Source: Candidatus Latescibacterota bacterium (GTDB lineage Bacteria > JAAXHH01 > JACQVL01). Taken from it: 13,033 nt of DNA. Every line of letters begins with the position of its first letter. The stretch's first letter is position 1. Where the stretch lies: the NCBI GenBank assembly GCA_016209865.1, contig JACQVL010000040.1:1-13033 (forward strand), written 5' to 3'. Shown in pieces: positions 1 through 6,149 of this stretch. The position numbers and the translations under genes were made by a program. The notes below the pieces were generated by a model, which was given only the letters and a program-made list of their open reading frames with translations, was not told the origin of the DNA and made no database searches.

Positions 1-303
1 ACGGAAATCCTGACCGCCTGGGAGTGCGGGGCGGACATCGTGAAGGTCTTCCCCGCGACGACGTTCGGTCCGCGCTATTTCCGTGATCTCAAAGGCCCGT
101 TTCCCCACATCGCGCTCATGCCCACCGGTGGGGTGAACCTGGAAACAGCCGGGGAATTCATCAAGGCGGGCGCGTGCGCGGTGGCGGTCGGAAGCAATCT
201 GATCGACACGCGCGCGGTCGAAGAGGGCCGTCTCCAGGGGGTGACCGAGACCGCCCGCAAGTATGTCGAGGCTGTCCGTGCGGCCAGACAGGCGAGCGCA
301 TGA
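1..303 (+). CDS. eda: KDPG/KHG aldolase, C-terminal part (5' end outside window)
   Basis: This is the last 100 residues of a class I aldolase that splits 2-keto-3-deoxy-6-phosphogluconate into pyruvate and glyceraldehyde 3-phosphate, in the cytoplasm. The frame is open from base 1, so the N-terminal half of this roughly 210-residue family lies upstream. VKVFPAT at residues 14-20 contains the Schiff-base lysine (K15 of the fragment), as in the KFFPAE motif of E. coli Eda. MPTGGVNLET at residues 40-49 is the phosphate-binding loop, and AVAVGSNL is the last strand motif of the TIM barrel. The stop TGA overlaps the ATG of the next gene (ATGA), which suggests coupled translation. The family also includes 4-hydroxy-2-oxoglutarate and 6-phospho-2-dehydro-3-deoxygalactonate aldolases, so the exact substrate is not fixed. 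The aldolase call itself is firm. Confidence 0.9.
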   Translation, partial: TEILTAWECGADIVKVFPATTFGPRYFRDLKGPFPHIALMPTGGVNLETAGEFIKAGACAVAVGSNLIDTRAVEEGRLQGVTETARKYVEAVRAARQASA

Positions 304-1184
304 TCCATAAAGCCATTATCCCCGTCGCCGGACTGGGCACCCGGCTGCTCCCGCTGACGAAGACGCTCCCGAAAGAACTGTTCCCCGTCGGCCGGAAGCC
401 GGCGATCCATCATGTAGTGGAGGAGATGGCCGACGCCGGGCTGCGGCAGATCCTGCTCGTCACCTCGCGGCACAAGCGGGCGATCGAGGACTATTTCGAC
501 CCCGACCCCGACCTGGAGGCGCGGCTCCTGGCCGGGAAACATCCTGAACTGGCGGAGGCGTTGCGTCTGCCCGATGTCGACTTGATGACCATCCGGCAGA
601 GCGTCCCGGCGGGAAACGGGGATGCCGTCCGGGTGGCCCGGTCGTTCATCGGGAACGACCCCGTCGTCGTCGCGTGGGGGGATGCCATCCTCCGGTGTCC
701 GGCCGGGCAGAGCGTCGTCCGGCGGATGATCGAGGTGCACGAGCGGCAGGGGGCGACGTGTACTCTCGCCGTGGAAGAGGTCTCGGCGGATCGGGTCTCG
801 CGGTACGGGATCGTGCGGCCGGTCCGGGACGATGGGGACAGCTTTCCGATCTCTGATGTGGTCGAAAAGCCCGATGTCGCCGCCGCCCCCAGCCGGTACG
901 CGATCTCGGCTCGCTATCTCTGTTCCCCCCTGATCGTCCCGGCGTTAGACCGGACCCCGCCCGGTCACGGCGGAGAAATCTGGCTGGTGGACGCGATCCG
1001 ACTGCTGCTCCAGGAAGGCCATGCAGTCTGGTGCGTCAAGTTGGGGCCGGGGTGCCGGCGGTACGACCTCGGCAGTCCCCGGACTTACTGGGAGGCGTGC
1101 GTCGATTTCGCGCTCCAGGACGAGCGAGACGGAGCCGCGTTCGGCGCGTACCTGAGGGATCGGCTCGCACGACAGAGGGAGTAA
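300..1184 (+). CDS. galU: GalU-like UTP-sugar-1-phosphate uridylyltransferase with altered pocket motifs
   Basis: The 294-residue protein belongs to the GalU/GtaB nucleotidyltransferases, which make UDP-glucose from UTP and glucose 1-phosphate. GLGTRLLPLTK at residues 11-21 is the nucleotide-binding signature, KELFP at 25-29 the second lysine motif, and EKP at 189-191 the conserved Glu-Lys pair. GGEI at 224-227 and YDLG at 255-258 are also in place. E. coli GalU has 302 residues, so the length is normal. The ATG at 300 overlaps the eda stop, and a start further upstream at 174 would only add sequence running through eda. The GalU loop usually read as GLGHAV is AGNGDAV here (104-110), the usual GDD is WGDA (126-129), and GGEIQLTDAI is GGEIWLVDAI (224-233). 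These changes may reflect another sugar 1-phosphate. The family call is firm, but specificity for glucose is not. Confidence 0.85.
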   Translation: MIHKAIIPVAGLGTRLLPLTKTLPKELFPVGRKPAIHHVVEEMADAGLRQILLVTSRHKRAIEDYFDPDPDLEARLLAGKHPELAEALRLPDVDLMTIRQSVPAGNGDAVRVARSFIGNDPVVVAWGDAILRCPAGQSVVRRMIEVHERQGATCTLAVEEVSADRVSRYGIVRPVRDDGDSFPISDVVEKPDVAAAPSRYAISARYLCSPLIVPALDRTPPGHGGEIWLVDAIRLLLQEGHAVWCVKLGPGCRRYDLGSPRTYWEACVDFALQDERDGAAFGAYLRDRLARQRE

Positions 1185-1190
1185 GAGCGG

Positions 1191-2873
1191 ATGAGCGCAG
1201 GAACGATATTGGTCGTGGATGATCGGCCGGTGAATGTGACCCTGCTGGAGGATATCTTGCAGGCCGCCGGTTACGACGTGGTCTCCGCAGCGGACGGTGA
1301 ACAGGGCCTCACACTCGCGGCCGATCGCCATCCTGATCTCATCATCTCGGATATTCTGATGCCCCACATGGACGGGTTTGAGTTCTGCCATCTGGTCCGG
1401 ACTGACGCGGCCCTGGCCCAGATTCCGTTCGTGTTCCTGACCGGGGCGTATGTCACGGAAGAGGATGAACAATTCGCGTACGAACTGGGAGCCAGACGCT
1501 TCCTGCGTCGCTCGATCAAGCCGCAGGCATTGATCGAGGTCGTCCAGGAGTTGATCGCCACCCGGTCGAAGACAGAGCCGGTCGTCCCGGGCACCGTGGA
1601 AGAACACCGGTACCTGGAAAAACATATCCGGCGATTGACCCAGAAGCTCGAGGACAAGGTGATCGAACTGGAAGCGGTGACCGAAGACAACGCCCGCTTG
1701 CTCGTCGAAGCGAAGACGACTGAGGAGCGGCTCAACCGGAGTCTGAAGGAACTGCAGGAGACGCAGGCCCGCCTGGTGCAGTCGGAGCGGCTCTCCGCTA
1801 TCGGTCAACTCGTCTCCGGGGTCGCGCACGAGCTGAACAACCCGCTCGCCATCATCTTAGGGTACACCCAGCTCATCCTGCGGATGCCCGAGATGAGCCC
1901 GCGGGCGATCGAGTGTCTCAAGAAGCTGGAAGAGGCCACCCAACGCTGCCAGCGTATCATCCATCATCTGACGATCTTCGCGCAGAAACATAAAGCGGAG
2001 AAGCGGTACCTCAACGTGAATGACGTCATCCAGAGCGTGCTCGACGTGCGGGCGGACCAGCTCCGGCTCGACCAGATCGAGGTGGTCTCCAAACTCGCGC
2101 CCCAGTTGCTGGTCGTGTTCGCCGACTACCAGCAGTTACAACAGGTGTTCCTCAGCACGATCAACAACGCCCAGGAAGCCCTTCTCACCCGTTCAGCCCC
2201 CGGTCGTATGCTGCGGATCGAAACCCAGCGGAACGAGCACACGGTGGTCATCCGGTTTATCGACAACGGCCCGGGCGTCCCGGCCTCGAACCTGACACGG
2301 GTGTTCGAGCCGTTCTTCACGACGAAAGAGTTCGGCCAGGGGATCGGGTTGGGACTGAGTGTGTGCTACGGCATCATCAAGGAACATCAGGGGGACATCG
2401 AGGTGTCGAGCACCGAAGGCGCCGGGGCCACGTTCACCATCACGTTGCCGTTGTCTCAGGAGACGCAGGACGTATCGAGCGAACCCCCATCCCTCCCGAA
2501 ACGGTATCGACTTCTGATCATCGATGATGAACCCGAGATCCTGGAGATCCTGTCGCTCGCGTTACAACAGGACGGGTATGAGATCGATACCACTCCGAGC
2601 GGGGTTGACGGGTTGAAGCGAGCCACCGCTGAGAAGTACGACCTCCTGCTCCTGGACATCCGGCTGCCCGACGTCGATGGGGTGACGCTCTTCCAAAAGC
2701 TCAGGGATGACCGGCCCGACCTGGCCCGGCATACGATTTTTATCACCGGGGATACGATCGGGGAGCATACGCATGTCTTCTTAGAGCGGACCGGGAATCC
2801 TTCCTTAGTGAAGCCGTTCGATATCGATGTCGTCCGCCGGCTGGTGGCGAAGACGGTCGGCAAAAATCAGTGA
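1191..2873 (+). CDS. Hybrid sensor: receiver - histidine kinase - receiver
   Basis: This 560-residue soluble signalling protein has no membrane segment or signal peptide. Residues about 4-122 are a receiver domain with acidic pair D10/D11, phospho-acceptor D54, T84 and K110. A charged helical, coiled-coil-like stretch covers about 135-200. The dimerisation/phosphoacceptor helix has H213 in GVAHELNNPL. The ATPase domain shows an N box near N325/N326, DNGPG at 358-362, the FEPFFTTK segment at 372-379 and GQGIGLGL at 382-389. Residues about 438-556 form a second receiver with D445/D446, D489 in LLLLDIRLPD, T519 and K541. Input presumably enters through phosphorylation of the first receiver by an unseen kinase. 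The ATG is 6 bp after galU, and the stop lies inside a heptamer repeat. Its target is unknown, and no DNA-binding output domain is present. A regulatory role for the adjacent sugar-acid genes is possible but unproven. Confidence 0.9.
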   Translation: MSAGTILVVDDRPVNVTLLEDILQAAGYDVVSAADGEQGLTLAADRHPDLIISDILMPHMDGFEFCHLVRTDAALAQIPFVFLTGAYVTEEDEQFAYELGARRFLRRSIKPQALIEVVQELIATRSKTEPVVPGTVEEHRYLEKHIRRLTQKLEDKVIELEAVTEDNARLLVEAKTTEERLNRSLKELQETQARLVQSERLSAIGQLVSGVAHELNNPLAIILGYTQLILRMPEMSPRAIECLKKLEEATQRCQRIIHHLTIFAQKHKAEKRYLNVNDVIQSVLDVRADQLRLDQIEVVSKLAPQLLVVFADYQQLQQVFLSTINNAQEALLTRSAPGRMLRIETQRNEHTVVIRFIDNGPGVPASNLTRVFEPFFTTKEFGQGIGLGLSVCYGIIKEHQGDIEVSSTEGAGATFTITLPLSQETQDVSSEPPSLPKRYRLLIIDDEPEILEILSLALQQDGYEIDTTPSGVDGLKRATAEKYDLLLLDIRLPDVDGVTLFQKLRDDRPDLARHTIFITGDTIGEHTHVFLERTGNPSLVKPFDIDVVRRLVAKTVGKNQ

Positions 2874-2898
2874 CGAGTGACGAGTGACGAGTGACGAG
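2871..2898 (+). repeat. Heptamer tandem array (TGACGAG x4) spanning a gene junction
   Basis: Four perfect tandem copies of TGACGAG occupy 28 bases. The first three bases are the TGA stop of the histidine kinase gene. The GTG spanning copies 2 and 3 (2884-2886) is the only plausible in-frame start upstream of the GHMP kinase's N-terminal substrate motif. Partial arrays of the same heptamer recur at 8870-8883 and 8911-8924, and a near relative (GGACGAA) recurs at 12635-12711 and 12908-12921. Confidence 0.95.
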
Positions 2899-3900
2899 TT
2901 AAACAATCACCTCGCGCACGCGGGAATTCATTGTTCCGCGCCGGGGCGCGCGGGGATCATCGGCAACCCGACGGATATGTACGGCGGCAGCGTGCTGTCG
3001 TGCTCGACCGCCGAACGCGCGACGGTGACCGTCCGGCCAGCAGACCAGTTGATCCTGGAGACGGGCGCGGAGCGCTGTCGCATCACCTCCGCCGATGATC
3101 TGGCCCTGACAGGCGACCACTTCGACATCGCCAGGGCCGTCCTGCGCGGGACGGGCTCGACCGGCTTACGCGCCCGCATCACCTGGCAGACGGACATCCC
3201 GTTCCGTGCTGGCCTGTCCGGGTCGACCGCCCTCCTCGTCGCCTTGCTCAACGCCGTCCTCGCGTTCCAGGAGGTCCGGCATCCCCGGCATTACTTAGCG
3301 GAATTCGCCCGGATGATCGAGTACGACCATCTCGGCGTGTTCTGCGGGTACCAGGACGCCTACATGTGTACGTTCGGCGGGCTGAATTACATGGATTTTC
3401 GGGACAAGGAATTCCACCGGTCGTTCGGAACGGACCCGTACGCGACGATCGAGCCGCTCGCGTCGCACGTCCCGGCCCTCCCGTTCGTCCTCGCCCACAC
3501 CGGCGTCCAACACCTCTCCGGGGCGGTGCACAAGCCGATTCGAGAGCGGTGGCTCGACGGGGACCGCCAGGTGATCGAGGGGTATCTCACCGTGAGCCGC
3601 ATCGCGCGAGCCGGGAAGAAAGCTCTGCTGCATGGGCGATGGGAGGAGTTAGGGCGGCTGATGAACGAGAACCACGCGATCACCCGGAGTCTGGGCGGGT
3701 CCGGCCCGGAGAACGAACGGCTCATCCAGGTCGCCCTCGACCACGGCGCATTCGGGGCGAAGCTGGCGGGCGCGGGCAGCGGGGGCACGATCATCGCGCT
3801 CCACGACGAACCGGACGGGATGATCGAGGCGCTGAAGCGCGCGGGCGCGACGCGGGTTCTGTTCCCGAAGCCAGGACCGGGGGTGGAGGTGACCACATGA
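2884..3900 (+). CDS. GHMP-family kinase, glucuronokinase-like
   Basis: The 338-residue protein has the GHMP kinase layout. SAPGRAGIIGNPTDMYGG (residues 18-35) is the N-terminal sugar-binding motif, with GNPTDMY where galactokinases read GEHTDY. PFRAGLSGSTA (106-116) is the phosphate-binding loop. GYQDAY (155-160) carries the likely catalytic Asp, D158. RWLDGD (222-227) and KLAGAGSGG (293-301, motif 3) follow. From memory, the GNPxDxY, GLSGS, GxQD and RxRWLDGD features match plant glucuronokinases, which convert D-glucuronate to glucuronate 1-phosphate with ATP. Heptose 7-phosphate kinase (HddA-like) is the main alternative. The start is taken as GTG 2884: an in-frame TGA lies two codons upstream, and the first internal ATG (2977) would delete the sugar-binding motif. 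The start lies inside a tandem repeat and has no clear Shine-Dalgarno sequence. The stop overlaps the next ATG. Confidence 0.8.
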   Translation: MTSDELNNHLAHAGIHCSAPGRAGIIGNPTDMYGGSVLSCSTAERATVTVRPADQLILETGAERCRITSADDLALTGDHFDIARAVLRGTGSTGLRARITWQTDIPFRAGLSGSTALLVALLNAVLAFQEVRHPRHYLAEFARMIEYDHLGVFCGYQDAYMCTFGGLNYMDFRDKEFHRSFGTDPYATIEPLASHVPALPFVLAHTGVQHLSGAVHKPIRERWLDGDRQVIEGYLTVSRIARAGKKALLHGRWEELGRLMNENHAITRSLGGSGPENERLIQVALDHGAFGAKLAGAGSGGTIIALHDEPDGMIEALKRAGATRVLFPKPGPGVEVTT

Positions 3901-5186
3901 AACTCACCCTCGATTACGATAAAACCGGGGTCGAGGTCGATATACCGGATCGGCACCTGGCCGCGGTGTTGACGATGAACCCGGTCGAGCCGCTCGCCGA
4001 CCCGGTCGGAGCCACATCGGACGCGCTGGCGCGCCCCATCGCCAGCCCGCCGCTCGCCGAGCTTGCGAAGGGACGGACGGACGCCTGCGTGGTCGTCTCC
4101 GACATCACCCGGCCGGTGCCGCATCGGGTGATCCTCCCGCCGATCGTCGAGACCCTCGAACGGAGCGGGATTCCACGCGGGAAGATCACCATCCTCGTCG
4201 CCACCGGCCTGCACACTCCGATGACGGACGCGCTGTTGCGAGAAACCCTGGGGGAGGAGGTGGTGCGTCGTTATCGGGTCGTGAACCATGTCGCCCGGAA
4301 CACGGATGAGCAGGTGTACTTAGGGATGACGCCGGCCGGGATTCCCGCGTACGTCGACCGGCGGTACGTGGAGAGCGACCTGAAAGTCCTGACCGGCCTG
4401 ATCGAAGCGCACTTCATGGCGGGCTACTCCGGCGGCCGGAAGCTCGTCGCACCAGGACTGGTCGGGGTGGAGACGATCAAGTCCCTCCACGGTCCCGGTA
4501 TTCTCGAGCATCCGAACGCGTCCACCGGCGTCCTCGACGGCAACCCGCTGCACGAGGCGTCGCTCGCCATCGCCCGGATGGCCGGGGTGGATTTCATCGT
4601 CAACGTGTCGATGGACGAGGCCCGACGGGTGACCGGGGTGTTCGCGGGAGAACTTGACCGGGCGCACCGGGCGGGCGTCGAGCGCGTCGAGCGGATGGTG
4701 CGGGTCTACCTCGACGAACCGGTGGACATCGTTGTGACGTCGTCCGCCGGGTATCCGTTAGACATGACCTACTACCAGACGGTCAAGGGGATGGTCGGCG
4801 CTTTAGACATCCTGAAAGACCGGGGCACTCTCATCGTCGCGTCCGGGTGCGCGCACGGCGTGGGGAGCGGGGAGTTTGAGCGGCTCCTCCGGGAGACGAC
4901 CGACATCGACGCGTTCATCCGGACGATCCAGCAGCCCGGCGTGTTCACGATCGACCAGTGGGAAGTCGAGGAGTTATGCAAGGCGCTGAAGAAAGCGGAG
5001 GTGTACCTGTTCACCGAGGGGATTAGTCCGGACGATGTCCGTGATTATCTCGTCGAGCCCATCCCATCCGTCGAGGCGGGCATCGCGCGGGCGATCGACC
5101 GGCACGGCCCATCCGCCACGATTGCGGCCATTCCCAAAGGTCCGTATGTGATGCCGAGGTTGCGTGGAGCCACCCATGCCCTCTAA
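3897..5186 (+). CDS. larA: LarA-family nickel-pincer racemase/epimerase
   Basis: The 429-residue protein belongs to the LarA (DUF2088) family, whose founder interconverts D- and L-lactate using a nickel-pincer nucleotide cofactor. From memory, the L. plantarum enzyme (424 residues) uses H108, H174, K184 and H200. Here H106, H172, K182 and H198 fall at a constant offset of two, within TGLHTPM, EAHFMAGYSGGRKLVAPG and SLHGP. SDITRP (68-73) carries the conserved Asp and Arg, and K297 in QTVKGM matches a late conserved lysine. An intact, loadable active site is therefore likely. LarA homologues are reported to act on various 2-hydroxy acids, including sugar acids. Beside a sugar-acid kinase and KDPG aldolase, an aldonate or uronate-derived substrate is more likely than lactate. 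The ATG overlaps the upstream stop (ATGA). The maturation genes larB, larC and larE are not in the window. Confidence 0.85.
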   Translation: MKLTLDYDKTGVEVDIPDRHLAAVLTMNPVEPLADPVGATSDALARPIASPPLAELAKGRTDACVVVSDITRPVPHRVILPPIVETLERSGIPRGKITILVATGLHTPMTDALLRETLGEEVVRRYRVVNHVARNTDEQVYLGMTPAGIPAYVDRRYVESDLKVLTGLIEAHFMAGYSGGRKLVAPGLVGVETIKSLHGPGILEHPNASTGVLDGNPLHEASLAIARMAGVDFIVNVSMDEARRVTGVFAGELDRAHRAGVERVERMVRVYLDEPVDIVVTSSAGYPLDMTYYQTVKGMVGALDILKDRGTLIVASGCAHGVGSGEFERLLRETTDIDAFIRTIQQPGVFTIDQWEVEELCKALKKAEVYLFTEGISPDDVRDYLVEPIPSVEAGIARAIDRHGPSATIAAIPKGPYVMPRLRGATHAL

Positions 5187-5685
5187 TCAATACTTGCACG
5201 TCATTCCCATCATCGACCCGTCCGCGTATGTCGCAGACACGGCCGTCCTGATCGGGGCGGTCACGCTCGGAAAACAGGCCAGCGTCTGGTTTCACACCGT
5301 CATCCGTGCGGACGATGAGCCGATCATCATCGGGGACGGGTCGAACATCCAGGACGGGACGATCATCCATATCGATCCCGGCTATCCGACAATCTTGGGC
5401 AAGTACGTCACCGTCGGCCACCGTGCGGTCGTCCACGGGGCGGAGGTCGCGGATCACGTTCTCATCTCGATGGGGTCGATCATCCTGACCGGGGCGAAGG
5501 TCGGAGAGAACTCCATCATCGGCGCGGGGGCGCTCGTCACGGAGCGAATGGTCGTGCCCCCGAACTCGGTCGTCCTGGGTATCCCAGGCCGCGTCGTCAG
5601 GCAGGTGACGGACGAGCAGGTCGAGCGGATTCGCCAGACGGCGGAGGCGTACATCGAGCGGGGGCAGGTGTACAAGCAGCGGTAG
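5176..5685 (+). CDS. Gamma-carbonic anhydrase-like left-handed beta-helix protein
   Basis: The 169-residue protein belongs to the YrdA/PaaY/CaiE group of hexapeptide-repeat proteins. Hexapeptide strands run from about residue 12 to 140. The three metal-binding histidines of gamma carbonic anhydrases are present as H65 (TIIH), H82 (VGH) and H87 (VVH), with the supporting R44, D46 and Q59. The metal site therefore looks complete, although many relatives have no proven carbonic anhydrase activity. ATG 5176 is preferred over the in-frame GTG at 5164 because GGAG at 5166-5169 sits 6 bases upstream. The start overlaps the larA reading frame by 11 bp, so this is probably the last gene of the same operon. 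Nothing links it specifically to sugar-acid metabolism. Confidence 0.85.
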   Translation: MPSNQYLHVIPIIDPSAYVADTAVLIGAVTLGKQASVWFHTVIRADDEPIIIGDGSNIQDGTIIHIDPGYPTILGKYVTVGHRAVVHGAEVADHVLISMGSIILTGAKVGENSIIGAGALVTERMVVPPNSVVLGIPGRVVRQVTDEQVERIRQTAEAYIERGQVYKQR

Positions 5686-5725
5686 AAAACAGTCAGCGTT
5701 TCCAAAACCAACGGACAACATTCTC

Positions 5726-5733
5726 AAAAGGAG
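5726..5733 (+). promoter_or_regulatory. Strong Shine-Dalgarno site fixing a GTG start
   Basis: AAAAGGAG lies 6 bases before GTG 5740 and settles the start of the RRM protein, which has no ATG near its conserved N-terminus. The 54-bp gap after the previous gene is AC-rich, with no clear hairpin or confident promoter. Confidence 0.7.
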
Positions 5734-5739
5734 AACCAC

Positions 5740-6063
5740 GTGAATATCTACGTCGGCAATTTGCCGCCCACCGCGACCGAAGAGCATCTGCGAACGGCGT
5801 TCAAACCCTTCGGACAGGTGACCTCCGTCACTATCATCAAGGACAAATTCAGCGGGGAATCCAGGGGATTTGCCTTCGTGGAGATGCCCGGGAAAGCCGA
5901 AGCCCAGGCCGCGATCACTGGGCTCAACGGCAAGGATCTCGAGGGACGGCCCCTCATCGTCAACGAGGCGCGGCCCCGGCCTGAGCGGCGAGACAATCGG
6001 GGCGGGAGAGGCGGTGGTGGTGGCGGTGGTGGCCGGAGGGGGGGCGGTCATCGGTCCTGGTGA
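5740..6063 (+). CDS. Small RRM RNA-binding protein with glycine/arginine-rich tail
   Basis: The 107-residue protein is one RNA-recognition motif (residues 1-78) plus a low-complexity tail (79-107) rich in Gly and Arg. RNP2 is IYVGNL (3-8) and RNP1 is RGFAFVEM (42-49). Both keep the aromatic residues (Y4, F44, F46) that stack on RNA bases. This matches the small bacterial Rbp proteins, which bind single-stranded RNA in the cytoplasm and, in cyanobacteria, are often cold-induced. The tail includes a run of eight glycines encoded by GGT/GGC codons, a sequence prone to length change. The gene has its own strong ribosome site and is separated from the upstream operon, so it may be transcribed independently. 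A large hairpin follows 17 bp after the stop. Confidence 0.9.
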   Translation: MNIYVGNLPPTATEEHLRTAFKPFGQVTSVTIIKDKFSGESRGFAFVEMPGKAEAQAAITGLNGKDLEGRPLIVNEARPRPERRDNRGGRGGGGGGGGRRGGGHRSW

Positions 6064-6080
6064 GCAGGAGGATAGAGAAG

Positions 6081-6112
6081 CATCCGCCCACCGCTTCAGC
6101 GGCGGGCGGATG
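6081..6112. terminator. Strong hairpin after the RRM gene, possible terminator without U-tract
   Basis: CATCCGCCC (6081-6089) pairs with GGGCGGATG (6104-6112). Inside, after one A-C mismatch, CCGC pairs with GCGG around a TTCA loop. The stem of 13 pairs is strong, but no T-run follows, so it is not a classical intrinsic terminator. It lies between the RRM stop and the peptidase start. It could end or attenuate the RRM transcript, protect its 3' end, or bind the RRM protein. Confidence 0.5.
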
Positions 6113-6149
6113 GTACCATCTCTATCCCGAAACATTCGGAGCCATCTCT

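Noticed and set aside
174-299. Upstream start for the GalU-like protein
   Set aside because: The 42 extra residues are read from inside eda in another frame and are Arg-rich. Family alignment begins at the ATG at 300.
945-1829. 294-codon minus-strand frame across galU and the kinase gene
   Set aside because: It overlaps the conserved end of GalU and the receiver domain, and shows no domain of its own.
5023-6135. 370-codon minus-strand frame opposite the gamma-carbonic-anhydrase and RRM genes
   Set aside because: It covers three well-supported plus-strand genes and has Asp/Arg/Val-biased shadow composition without motifs.
6060-6149. Upstream GTG start for the M14 peptidase
   Set aside because: It would include the RRM stop and the strong hairpin and would bury the signal peptide. 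ATG 6150 has a ribosome site and puts the signal peptide first.
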